The notes beneath the pieces were generated by a model. That model did not search any database and was not told the DNA's origin. It saw only the letters and a program-made list of their open reading frames with translations. Positions 53,197-62,009 of a stretch of DNA of 64,000 nucleotides are shown here, in pieces. The translations under genes and the position numbers were made by a program. Source of the stretch: Evansella halocellulosilytica (GTDB lineage Bacteria; Bacillota; Bacilli; Bacillales; Salisediminibacteriaceae); contig NZ_NIST01000001.1 in the NCBI RefSeq assembly GCF_002335745.1, positions 5,447,342 through 5,511,341 of the forward strand, given 5' to 3'. The first letter of the stretch is position 1. Each line of letters starts with the position of its first letter.

Positions 53197-55232
53197 ACTA
53201 ATGCCTCCTTTTCTGCTGTTTCTTTTAAAATTTCAACATTTTGATATTCATCAATTTTGATTTGATAATTCGGAGGAATAACGATCGTTGAATTTTTATC
53301 TTCAATAATTGCTGGTCCATTAAAATGATTCCCATATTTTAAATAACTAGTTGAGTAGATATGTGATAATTGTTCCTTTTTGTTCCAAACGACATTTTTA
53401 GCCGATGTAGATCCTGGCTCTGATTGACTTTCAAACCTTTCACTAGGTGAGAAATCGTGTTTTTCCAATTCTCCAAATGCTGTTACTCTAAGGTTTACAA
53501 TCTCAGTAGCTGCCTCGGGGTTGTTATGACCGTAAATATCCAAATGCACTCGGTGAAATTCATCAGATAATTCAGATAATTCATTCGACTCATTTGTTAC
53601 ATTTACTGTATACTCCTGCCCTAAATAACGAATGTCTGATGTACGCTGGAATTTTATTTGGTCTGTTGGGATATTTTGTTGATTTAGTACCTCGATACTC
53701 TCTTTTTCCATTTCCTCGTAAAATTTATCTAATTGTTCTTTATCTACATCGCTCATTTCTTCAACAAAATTTCGTACGGTGTCAAAGCGTATATCTGTTT
53801 GCAACATCCCCCATGCTGAAAATGTACCAGATACACTAGGAATAAATATTTTTCTCATATCTAGTAAATCTGCAATTAATACAGCGTGCATAGGTCCAGC
53901 ACCACCAAAGGCTACTAAAGTAAACTCACGTGGATCAATTCCTCGTTTTACAGTCAATGTCCTTATAGCATCTGCCATTTTAGCATTTGCAATATCACAA
54001 ATACCTTCTGCCGTTTCTTGAACTGATAAACCAATCTGATCAGCAACAGATTGAACAGCTTCAATTGCAGCCCCCTTGTCCAACATCATCTCCCCACCTA
54101 AAAAATTGTTCTCATTGATTCTACCGAGAACTAAATTGGCATCAGTTACTGTTGGTTTTTTACCGCCCTTTCCGTAACATGCTGGGCCAGGGGAAGAGCC
54201 TGCACTTTTTGGACCAACTCGAAGACCACCGGCTTCCACCCATGCAATGGACCCACCTCCAGCTCCTATCGTATGAATATTTACCATTGGAGATAAAATT
54301 GGAAACCCTTCCATAATTGTTTCAGAAGTAACATCAGGCTGTCCGTCAATAATTAAACTAACATCAAAACTAGTCCCTCCCATATCGACACATATAAGAT
54401 TATTATCACCTGTTAAATTCGCTAGATTCATCCCACCAATAGCACCACCAACTGGTCCGGACATCAATGTTTGTAATGGTAATTTCTTTGCAACTTTTGA
54501 AGTCATCACACCTCCGTTTGACTGCATAATATAAATATCATTAGTAAATCCTCGTGCTACCATTTCTTCTTCTAATATGTGTAAATACCTCTCAAATATC
54601 GGTGCAATGTATGCATTGATAACCGTCGTGCTTACACGTTCATATTCACGCCATTCTCTTGCTATATCACTCGAAAGAGAAATAGGTATATCTAATTTCC
54701 TCGCAATTGCTGACCTTATAAGTTGTTCGTGTTTTGGGTTTTGATAAGAGTGTAAAAGACATACAGCAACAGCATCATAGTTTTTATCACCAAGCTCTTT
54801 AATCAATCCTTTTAATTGATTCTCGTCCAACTCTAAACTAATTGATCCATCTGCAGTAACACGTTCATTGATTTCATAAATATGCTGACGCTCTACTAGT
54901 GGAGATGGTTTTCGATAGTGAACGTTGTACATTTCTGTCCTATTTGCACGACCAATCTCGTAAACATCTCTGAAACCTTTTGTTACAATTAAGGCCACAT
55001 TTGCCCCTTTCTTTTCTAAAAATGCATTTAATCCTGAAGTTGTACCGTGTACAAAGTATTCAATCTCATTGAAATCTTTAACATAGCGGTCGATACAATC
55101 CAGTACACCTTCTGCTAAATTGTGTGGAGTAGTTAATGTCTTATTCGTGTGATAAATGTTCTCTTTCTGGTCATAGATTACTAAGTCTGTAAACGTTCCT
55201 CCAATATCGACACCTAAACGATAACGTGACAT
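53193..55232 (-). CDS. Hydantoinase/oxoprolinase subunit A
   Basis: 679 aa. HyuA: N-terminal actin-like fold RLGVDIGGTFTDLVIYD, FVHGTTSGLNAFLEKKGA, central CVDMGGTSFDVSLI, GAGGGSIAWV and the C-terminal beta domain. ATG start with GGGGAGG upstream. Coupled to hyuB. Together with NCS1, prolidases and the hydroxyproline pathway, candidate substrates are 5-oxoproline (from pyroglutamyl peptides) or a hydantoin; sequence alone cannot decide. Confidence 0.9.
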   Translation of the reverse strand: MSRYRLGVDIGGTFTDLVIYDQKENIYHTNKTLTTPHNLAEGVLDCIDRYVKDFNEIEYFVHGTTSGLNAFLEKKGANVALIVTKGFRDVYEIGRANRTEMYNVHYRKPSPLVERQHIYEINERVTADGSISLELDENQLKGLIKELGDKNYDAVAVCLLHSYQNPKHEQLIRSAIARKLDIPISLSSDIAREWREYERVSTTVINAYIAPIFERYLHILEEEMVARGFTNDIYIMQSNGGVMTSKVAKKLPLQTLMSGPVGGAIGGMNLANLTGDNNLICVDMGGTSFDVSLIIDGQPDVTSETIMEGFPILSPMVNIHTIGAGGGSIAWVEAGGLRVGPKSAGSSPGPACYGKGGKKPTVTDANLVLGRINENNFLGGEMMLDKGAAIEAVQSVADQIGLSVQETAEGICDIANAKMADAIRTLTVKRGIDPREFTLVAFGGAGPMHAVLIADLLDMRKIFIPSVSGTFSAWGMLQTDIRFDTVRNFVEEMSDVDKEQLDKFYEEMEKESIEVLNQQNIPTDQIKFQRTSDIRYLGQEYTVNVTNESNELSELSDEFHRVHLDIYGHNNPEAATEIVNLRVTAFGELEKHDFSPSERFESQSEPGSTSAKNVVWNKKEQLSHIYSTSYLKYGNHFNGPAIIEDKNSTIVIPPNYQIKIDEYQNVEILKETAEKEALV

Positions 55233-55555
55233 ATTTATTGCCTCCCCTTCTACTATTCTTAATTTCCAAAAAGTCTTTATTCACAAATATTGTTGCTATT
55301 TGCTTTTGGGTTGATATTGAAAGTGGAATCATTCATTCTATCCTTCGATATTTCGTCAGGAAATTTAGAGCTAAGTCCAATATAGGGAATCAGAGCTTTC
55401 TAATTTAAATGGCTTTTGGTCATCAATCTGAGTGACATAATTATCGTTTTGTGATTATTCATAAAGATAAACCCGCTTCACTCCAAACGACCAGAAGACT
55501 CTGAGAGGCTCAGAGTCTTTGAATATTTTACTTAAAGGGAACTAGACCGGCTTTT
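55233..55555. other. Intergenic region before hyuA
   Basis: 323 bp with no supported ORF and no sigma-54-like element that I could find. Its only clear feature is the hairpin at 55497-55520. Confidence 0.5.
55497..55520. terminator. Terminator of the hydroxyproline operon
   Basis: AAGACTCTGAG / CTCAGAGTCTT stem with a very short loop, 36 bp past the aldehyde dehydrogenase stop. Confidence 0.6.
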
Positions 55556-57022
55556 TCATCCTTTTACAAAGACGGTCTTAATTGAGGTGAAAAACTCAAT
55601 CGCTGCCTGCCCTTGCTCACGTGAGTGTGAGCTCGATTGCTTCATTCCGCCAAATGGTGCTTGTAATTCAACACCAGCACTTTCCGCATTAATACGGACA
55701 AGCCCGGCATCCATATCATTTATAAACGAAAGCATATGAGAAACATTTGTCGTAAAAATAGATGCACTTAATCCGAATTTAGAATCATTGGCAACCTGTA
55801 AAGCTTCTTCCACTGTGTCAACTTTCATTAAAGTTAATACAGGACCGAATATTTCCTCTTGTGCAATTGCCATTCGACTGTTGACGTCTTCAAAAACAGC
55901 AGGCTGGACATAAAAACCATTTTTCATCCCTTCACTTTCAACCCTTTCTCCACCGTAAAGAAGGGTTGCTCCTTCTGTTTTCCCTTTTTCTATATAGGAA
56001 AGAATCGTGTTTAACTGGTTTTCGCTTGCACATGGACCCATCCACGTCTCTTGCTCTAGACCATTACCAACCTTTAGCTCTTTTACTTTAGCAAGGAGCC
56101 GTTCTTTAAACTCATCGTATACGTCACTTTGAACGATGACCCTACTCGTAGCAGTACACTTCTGCCCCGTAGACTTCAATCCGCCACTAATTGTCGCATC
56201 GACTGCTAAGTTTAAATCAGCATCATTAGCGACAATGACAGGATTTTTTCCGCCCATTTCTAGTTGATATTTGGCTCCACGGGCTAACGCTCCTTGACCG
56301 ACTTGTTTTCCAACGACATCTGATCCTGTAAACGTAATTCCATGAATATCAGGGTGATCAATGATTCCTTGACCTATAACAGAACCTGCACCGTTGACCA
56401 TATTCACAACGCCATCTGGAAATCCAGCTTCAGCAAAGCACTCAATCACCTTTGCTGCGGTTACTCCTGTTTCACCTGCTGGCTTTAGGACAACCGTATT
56501 TCCGTAAATAAGTGCAGGCGCCATTTTCCATACCGGAATGGCAACTGGAAAATTCCAAGGCGTAATCACGCCAACGACACCTAATGGAGTACGGCTTGTA
56601 AACATCAGTGCCTCACTATCTGTTGACGGGATAACATCCCCTATCTTCCTCATTCCTTCACCTGCATAATAGCGTAAGATGGCTACCCCGCGCGCTGTTT
56701 CCCCTTTAGCTTCTGGAAACGTTTTGCCCATTTCTTTCGTCATTGTTTCCGCGATCTCGTCTAGTCTGTTTTCAAGAATATTTGCTGCTTTATAAAGGAA
56801 ATCGCCACGCGCAGCTCCCGATAAGTTTTTCCATTCTGATTGTGCTGCATTAGCAGCTACAACAGCTCGATCTAAGTCGTCCTTCGATGACTTTTGAACA
56901 TATCCAACAATCTCCTGTTTATTTGCTGGATTAATGCTTTCAACACTTTCACCAGTGGAGCTAGGTTCCCAGGCCCCATTCACAAAGTTAAAATACGTCT
57001 TTACGTCAGTTGTTATATTCAT
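55556..57022 (-). CDS. 2-oxoglutarate semialdehyde dehydrogenase (ALDH)
   Basis: 488 aa. Aldehyde dehydrogenase with catalytic Cys289 ([11 protein letters not shown]), general-base Glu255 (QLEMGGKN), the NAD-fold [10 protein letters not shown] and substrate entry [10 protein letters not shown]. Best fit is the last step of 4-hydroxyproline degradation: 2,5-dioxopentanoate to 2-oxoglutarate. Last gene of the operon, 63 bp after the deaminase. Alternatives (other semialdehydes) are excluded mainly by context. Confidence 0.85.
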   Translation of the reverse strand: MNITTDVKTYFNFVNGAWEPSSTGESVESINPANKQEIVGYVQKSSKDDLDRAVVAANAAQSEWKNLSGAARGDFLYKAANILENRLDEIAETMTKEMGKTFPEAKGETARGVAILRYYAGEGMRKIGDVIPSTDSEALMFTSRTPLGVVGVITPWNFPVAIPVWKMAPALIYGNTVVLKPAGETGVTAAKVIECFAEAGFPDGVVNMVNGAGSVIGQGIIDHPDIHGITFTGSDVVGKQVGQGALARGAKYQLEMGGKNPVIVANDADLNLAVDATISGGLKSTGQKCTATSRVIVQSDVYDEFKERLLAKVKELKVGNGLEQETWMGPCASENQLNTILSYIEKGKTEGATLLYGGERVESEGMKNGFYVQPAVFEDVNSRMAIAQEEIFGPVLTLMKVDTVEEALQVANDSKFGLSASIFTTNVSHMLSFINDMDAGLVRINAESAGVELQAPFGGMKQSSSHSREQGQAAIEFFTSIKTVFVKG

Positions 57023-57084
57023 AACCTACATCCTTTCCTTGAAATACTTTTGAACGGATCTTTTATTCAGTAAAGTGTCAAACA

Positions 57085-57963
57085 CTAGATCGTCAATTTT
57101 TTTGCAATTTGAAATGCCTCTTTCACTGAATCATACTGTTCTTTACTTAACGGTAATCGTGGTGGTCTTGTCGGACCTGCTGGTTTCCCAGCTAATTCGA
57201 CCATATATTTAATGTATTGTACAAGCTGAGGGGAAGCATCATAGCGATATAACGGTAACTGGTGCTTGTAAAGCTCCATCCCTTCTTGGATCTTTCCTTC
57301 ACGACCTAGTCGAAACAGCTCTACACCTTCTTTCGGTAATGCATTCGGGACTCCTGAAATCCAGCCAGTAGCCCCTGCTAAGGCACCTTCAAAAGCAAGA
57401 TCATCGACACCTACCATCACTTCAAGGTCTGTCTTTTCTAAAATCGCTTGTATGCGGCGAACATCTCCTGTGAATTCTTTTACCCCGACAATGTTTTCAA
57501 ACTGATCGAGTTTGCTTAGTAATTCAGGGGTTAAATCTGTTGGATAATCTCTCGGGTTGTTATAAGCAATAATCGGGATCCCAACATCATTTAACTCTCT
57601 ATAATGTTCAATAATTTCGTTTTCCAATGGTTTGTAATTGATTGGCGGAAGAGCCATAACTCCAGCTGCCCCTTTTTCTTTTGCGTGCTCTAACCAGTAC
57701 ACCGCTTGTTTAGTGGACGGGGCGGCAGACCCAACAACAACAGGGACACGCCCATTTGCTGCTTCAATAACTGTTTCTACTACTTTCGCTCGTTCATCCA
57801 CCGTCATCGTCGCATACTCTCCTAGAGAACCCGCCGGCACAAGTCCATCTATCCCTTCTTGAATTAACCAATTACATAGCTCTTTCAAGCCTTCATAATC
57901 TACCTCATGATTCTTTGTAAATGGAGTGACAAGTGCCACATAAACGCCTTCAAATTTCGCCAT
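57085..57963 (-). CDS. DapA-family pyrroline-4-hydroxy-2-carboxylate deaminase
   Basis: 292 aa. (beta/alpha)8 DHDPS-superfamily lyase with the Schiff-base Lys162 (VGVKEFTGD), Tyr134 (IIAYNNPRDY) and GSLGEYATMT. In hydroxyproline degradation this family (HypD/LhpC) deaminates and dehydrates pyrroline-4-hydroxy-2-carboxylate to 2-oxoglutarate semialdehyde. Location between the racemase-family genes and ALDH fits that step. A lysine-biosynthetic role is unlikely given the neighbours. Confidence 0.82.
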   Translation of the reverse strand: MAKFEGVYVALVTPFTKNHEVDYEGLKELCNWLIQEGIDGLVPAGSLGEYATMTVDERAKVVETVIEAANGRVPVVVGSAAPSTKQAVYWLEHAKEKGAAGVMALPPINYKPLENEIIEHYRELNDVGIPIIAYNNPRDYPTDLTPELLSKLDQFENIVGVKEFTGDVRRIQAILEKTDLEVMVGVDDLAFEGALAGATGWISGVPNALPKEGVELFRLGREGKIQEGMELYKHQLPLYRYDASPQLVQYIKYMVELAGKPAGPTRPPRLPLSKEQYDSVKEAFQIAKKLTI

Positions 57964-58089
57964 ATTCGTTTAACTCCTCTCTAGTTATTAACCTTATTTT
58001 CACTCTCAATTGAGTCATTTCATAAATTTAAATCATAATAGAATGACTTTACCTATTAGTCTCTATTTTGATTCGTACACTACTATTTA

Positions 58090-59094
58090 TTAGCCAAGTA
58101 AAAAGCCATCCTTTAAAGGATCTGAAGGGTCCCTCATAAATTTATGAAGCCCGGTAATGGATGACTTTCCTTTAATACTAGGAACGATTGCTTCATATTT
58201 ATCCACTTTTGTTTCTGCGAAAACTGTCCCTTCTAACTGACTGCTTACAATGCTTTCATGTACAAAAATACTTCCCTTTTGTAACTTCTTTCTTGCATAT
58301 AAAGTCGCCATTCTAGCACATGTCCCCGTTCCACATGGTGAGCGATCCAATTGCCCATCAGCAAAGATCGTCACATTTCTCAACTCAGAATCCTCTCTTT
58401 TCGGGACATCTGAAATTATAACGCCATATATGCCCTTTAACTCTTTTTCAATCGGATGAACAACTTCTAGGTTTTTCTCAATAGACAACTTAATCTCTTT
58501 TCCAAAAGATTTCAGTTTATTTAATTGGTCTATCGTCACATTGACTCCGAGATCGTCTGCTTGAACAACTGCATAAAATGCCCCGCCAAATGCAATGTCT
58601 ACTTTCAGAGAAGTTCCTCGTAAATGGACTGGGAAGTCAGGATAATACATAAATGATGGGACATTTTCAAAAGAAACTGCCTTTACAGTTGAGCCTTCGC
58701 AAAATGCAGTTGCCGTTACTTTTCCTGCAGGTGTATCAATGACATATGGAGAATCATGTTCTTTTTTCGGCAGTAACCCTATTTCAATTCCAGCAGTAAC
58801 AACCGCAATAATCCCATGACCGCACATTGTACTGAACCCTTCATTGTGCATAAACAGAACACCAAAATCTGCACCCTCACTTACAGGAGATGTAATCACA
58901 CACCCATACATCCCATGATGACCGCGTGGTTCATACATTAAAAACCGGCGAATGTCATCATGGTTCTCTCGAAAATATGCTCTCTTTTCTATCATCGTCT
59001 GACCTTTTATAGGAGGCAGACCACCTGTTATAATCCTTAACGGTTCCCCTGCAGTATGAGCGTCAACCGTTGTATACACTTTATTTATCTCCAT
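58090..59094 (-). CDS. Proline racemase-family protein (paralogue 1)
   Basis: 334 aa. Both catalytic cysteines are present: Cys91 in TMCGHGIIA and Cys254 in DRSPCGTGTCAR. A Cys pair means racemase or epimerase; trans-3-hydroxyproline dehydratases normally have Thr at the second position. It could epimerise trans-4-hydroxy-L-proline or another imino acid, or serve trans-3-Hyp with unusual chemistry. It follows the second paralogue by 36 bp. Confidence 0.85.
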   Translation of the reverse strand: MEINKVYTTVDAHTAGEPLRIITGGLPPIKGQTMIEKRAYFRENHDDIRRFLMYEPRGHHGMYGCVITSPVSEGADFGVLFMHNEGFSTMCGHGIIAVVTAGIEIGLLPKKEHDSPYVIDTPAGKVTATAFCEGSTVKAVSFENVPSFMYYPDFPVHLRGTSLKVDIAFGGAFYAVVQADDLGVNVTIDQLNKLKSFGKEIKLSIEKNLEVVHPIEKELKGIYGVIISDVPKREDSELRNVTIFADGQLDRSPCGTGTCARMATLYARKKLQKGSIFVHESIVSSQLEGTVFAETKVDKYEAIVPSIKGKSSITGLHKFMRDPSDPLKDGFLLG

Positions 59095-59130
59095 TTTTCA
59101 ACCACCTCCTACTGCATTGCTTTCTACCTT

Positions 59131-60156
59131 TTAATGATCTTCCATCGGAGGGATTAAAAGAAACCCTTCCCCGACTTCATCATTCTCTTGGACAAAAAAG
59201 CTATGAATCCCCATAATCCATGCAGATCCTGCTATTTTTGTGACCACCCCATTCGTATCACCTATTTTCGTTGTACTTACGACTCCTCCTTTAAAAAGGG
59301 AACCGACAATACTTTCGTGAACAAACTCTTCACCAATTTCAATTTCATTTTTGGCAAACAAGGCTGCTAATTTTGCAGAGGTTCCTGTTCCGCATGGAGA
59401 ACGATCAATCCCTCCTGGTGGGACGACAACGGTGTTTTTCACATGAGCTAGATCATTCGTAACATTTTCTGTAAAAAATTCGATATGTGTTAACCCTTTA
59501 ATGAACGGCTTTTCTGGATGAACAATATCGACAGTCGCATTAATTGTTTTTCTAATTTGAATTGCGAGATCAATAATTTTCCCAGCATTTGATGGGACGA
59601 GCTCAAGATTCAACAAGTCCGCATTCGTAATTGCATAAAAGTTACCGCCATAAGCGATATCACAGTGAACACTTCCGATTCCTTCAACGTTAACTTGAAT
59701 TGATTCAATTAAGAATGAGGGAATATTTAAAAAACTCACCTCCGTCGCTTTCCCATCTTCAACCTCTACATTTACATCAACAAGTCCTGCAGGAGTGTCT
59801 AATTTAATATTAGTAATTGGTTCATTCACCGGTACCAACCCTGTTTCAATTAACGCTGTACAAACACCGATTGTGTCGTGCCCACACATCGGTAAATATC
59901 CACCGGTTTCAATATAAATGACCCCTACATCTGCCTGTGGATCACAAGGTTCGACTAGTAGTGCACCAGACATCACATCATGACCACGCGGTTCATACAT
60001 CAATACTTTTCTAACCCAATCATGCTCCTCTTTTAAATGGATCATTTTTTCTGCCATCGTTCTACCTTTTAAACGAGGTACTCCGGATATGACTGTTCGT
60101 GTAGGATTTCCACCAGTATGTGTGTCTATGGTGGAAAACATATACTTAGACTTCAT
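59131..60156 (-). CDS. Proline racemase-family protein (paralogue 2), likely 4-hydroxyproline 2-epimerase
   Basis: 341 aa. Cys91 (PMCGHDTIG) and Cys255 (DRSPCGTGTSAK) form the catalytic pair. The GHDTIG variant is common among 4-hydroxyproline epimerases. The enzyme would convert trans-4-hydroxy-L-proline to cis-4-hydroxy-D-proline. It is translationally coupled (4-nt overlap) to the FAD dehydrogenase that would act next, supporting this assignment over paralogue 1. Confidence 0.85.
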   Translation of the reverse strand: MKSKYMFSTIDTHTGGNPTRTVISGVPRLKGRTMAEKMIHLKEEHDWVRKVLMYEPRGHDVMSGALLVEPCDPQADVGVIYIETGGYLPMCGHDTIGVCTALIETGLVPVNEPITNIKLDTPAGLVDVNVEVEDGKATEVSFLNIPSFLIESIQVNVEGIGSVHCDIAYGGNFYAITNADLLNLELVPSNAGKIIDLAIQIRKTINATVDIVHPEKPFIKGLTHIEFFTENVTNDLAHVKNTVVVPPGGIDRSPCGTGTSAKLAALFAKNEIEIGEEFVHESIVGSLFKGGVVSTTKIGDTNGVVTKIAGSAWIMGIHSFFVQENDEVGEGFLLIPPMEDH

Positions 60157-61343
60157 TCATTTTTCACACCCTCTCTGAATCGAACATGGGACAGAGGCGC
60201 TACGGGTATCGTCGTTTCCTGTTTTTCCATAATGAGCTCTTCTATTAACTTTCCCGTGATCGCTGCTAAGCTTATTCCATCCCCTTCATGACCGGCTGCA
60301 ATATAAAAACCAGGTACTTCTTCAACATGGGAGATAATCGGCAAATGATCTGATGTCCATGGTCTTAACCCTGCATACGTACGTATAAAGTTAAAGTCAG
60401 CCATTTTCGGGTAGAATCTCACAGCTCTTCTTGCAATACAATGGACGATGTCCATATTGACTTTCGTATTAAACCCAACGAATTCACGACTGCTCCCTAT
60501 TAAAAAATTCTGACTCTCAGTAGGTTCAAATACTAAAGCAACACCGAACTTCTCCGTTTCTCGATCAACTTTTCTAGTTCCACCAAATTTTGAGAGTAAA
60601 TATCCAAATTCCATCACTTTTCGTCTCCCGACCGGCAGTTGTCTAGATGCAACAATAATATGTCCTTTCCTAGGCTGTATCGGGATATCAATTCCGACCA
60701 TTTGTCCAATTCTCGGAGCCCAGACACCTGCTGCATTGACTACTTTTTCTGCTGTAAAAGAGCCATTGTTTGTTTGAATATGAAAGCCATTTCGACTAGA
60801 CAACCTTCTTATTTCCGATACTTCCGTTTTCGTATATAAGTGTGCTCCATTTTTTTTCGCACGATCAAACAATGAGTAGGTTAATAAGTATGGGTTCACA
60901 GTGGAATCTGTTTGACATTCTAACCCTCCATATAAATCATCCGCAAAATAAGGTGACTCTTGTTTAATATCTGCACGATCTAACATTCGAAAAGGTAATC
61001 CCGCTTCTTTTTGACGACTCACCCATTGTTGAGCAGCATCCATCTCTTCATCACTTTCACAAACTAGAATGCTTCCTAATGCACGATATTCAAAAGGATG
61101 TTCCAGCTCATGACTCCAGTCATCCACTAACTTTTGACTAATGAGTGACATTTGACTATCGAAACCTGGATCCTTATCAATAGCTAATATATTGCCATCA
61201 CAACGTGAAGACGTGCCACTTGCTAACTCCCCCCTTTCTAGGACCGTTACTTCTTTTCCTGATTTAGAGACATAATGGGCAATTGCAGCCCCGATTATTC
61301 CACCACCAATAACAACAACTTCTGCATGCGTTTGGTTCGCCAA
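60153..61343 (-). CDS. FAD-dependent D-hydroxyproline dehydrogenase (DAO family)
   Basis: 396 aa. FAD-binding DAO fold: VVVIGGGIIGAAIAHYVSK, GTSSRCDGNILAIDKDPG, and C-terminal RTYAGLRPWTSDHLPIIS and GHEGDGISLA. Single-chain relatives oxidise D-amino acids, sarcosine or cis-4-hydroxy-D-proline to the imine. TTG start with GGAGGG 6 nt upstream. First intact gene of the hydroxyproline operon. The sigma-54 promoter lies about 520 nt upstream, with a repeat block and a gene remnant between. Confidence 0.85.
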   Translation of the reverse strand: MANQTHAEVVVIGGGIIGAAIAHYVSKSGKEVTVLERGELASGTSSRCDGNILAIDKDPGFDSQMSLISQKLVDDWSHELEHPFEYRALGSILVCESDEEMDAAQQWVSRQKEAGLPFRMLDRADIKQESPYFADDLYGGLECQTDSTVNPYLLTYSLFDRAKKNGAHLYTKTEVSEIRRLSSRNGFHIQTNNGSFTAEKVVNAAGVWAPRIGQMVGIDIPIQPRKGHIIVASRQLPVGRRKVMEFGYLLSKFGGTRKVDRETEKFGVALVFEPTESQNFLIGSSREFVGFNTKVNMDIVHCIARRAVRFYPKMADFNFIRTYAGLRPWTSDHLPIISHVEEVPGFYIAAGHEGDGISLAAITGKLIEELIMEKQETTIPVAPLSHVRFREGVKNE

Positions 61344-61368
61344 GTCACACCCTCCACTCTATTGCCGA

Positions 61369-61600
61369 CTATCGATACTCCGGGGAATTTCCACGATTCT
61401 TTTTCAATACGTTTCGAACAATCGGAATCATAAAAACGGGAACCGTAAGAAACACGAGACTCATTAAAATAGTTGAAACAGCATCTCGTACCGGCCTTCA
61501 ACTTCATTATCTGATACTGTCCATACAAATACCGCTATCGGAAAACTATCGTCTCCATCATTGCTTCTGAAAATATCCCCTTCAAAACGAATACACATGA
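61369..61600 (-). pseudogene. Frameshifted remnant gene truncated by repeat block C
   Basis: Two successive minus-strand frames read like one protein tail: CIRFEGDIFRSNDGDDSF and VFVWTVSDNEVEGRY in the first, then DAVSTILMSLVFLTVPVF and VRNVLKKNRGNSPEYR in the second, a hydrophobic segment with a basic end. A frameshift lies near 61480. The 5' side meets repeat block C at about 61597 without a ribosome binding site. Probably the last part of a membrane protein once transcribed with the hydroxyproline operon. Family not recognised. Confidence 0.5.
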
Positions 61601-61815
61601 AAAGCGCAAGGCGCTCGCCTATCGGCGAAAAGCGCTGCCTCTTCCTCTTCTAGCATTGCTCTGTGGTTATATCCATTGAGGCAACTCGTAAGATAAGACC
61701 TTCGGCTAAAACCCCCTCGTTCTGCGGGAACGCCGAAGTCACCACATCCGTGTGGAAGCTCGTGTAGTAAACGCTCGTGCCTGAAGTCTAGACAGCATTC
61801 GAGAGATTGATATTT
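61597..61815. repeat. Modular interspersed repeat, block C (no array)
   Basis: Head AAGCGCAAGGCGCTCGCC joins directly to the CTCTTCCTC core, without any 110/31-bp units. The hairpin CTTCGGC...GCCGAAG is at 61702-61739 and the tail CTAGACAGCATTCGAGAG ends the element. It shows the minimal form of the family. It sits between the sigma-54 promoter and the hydroxyproline operon, so it is transcribed as leader. Confidence 0.8.
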
Positions 61816-61861
61816 TATAAATTCTAATCTTTTTTTTAAAAATAACCCTGCTTTTATTTAA

Positions 61862-61878
61862 AGCAAAATTCATGCCAA
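61862..61878 (-). promoter_or_regulatory. Sigma-54 promoter of the hydroxyproline operon
   Basis: Minus strand reads TTGGCATGAATTTTGCT: -24 TTGGCATG and -12 TTGCT with exactly 10 nt between GG and GC. It directs transcription leftward toward 61343. A dyad GGTG-N4-CACC at about 61891-61902 upstream could be part of an activator site. Confidence 0.75.
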
Positions 61879-61927
61879 GTTTTTGTTGATGGTGTGCTCA
61901 CCTTTTCTCCACGACTGTACAGAAATC

Positions 61928-61956
61928 TAGACACTCACCGATTAATTGTGTATAAT
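61928..61956 (+). promoter_or_regulatory. Sigma-A promoter of the sigma-54 activator gene
   Basis: TAGACA (61928-61933), 17-bp spacer, TATAAT (61951-61956), 54 bp before the start codon at 62010. Divergent from the sigma-54 promoter. Confidence 0.7.
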
Positions 61957-62009
61957 TTTCTATAAAGTTAAAAATAATCTTACAATTCATTTCCTTGGAG
62001 GGGATTTTG

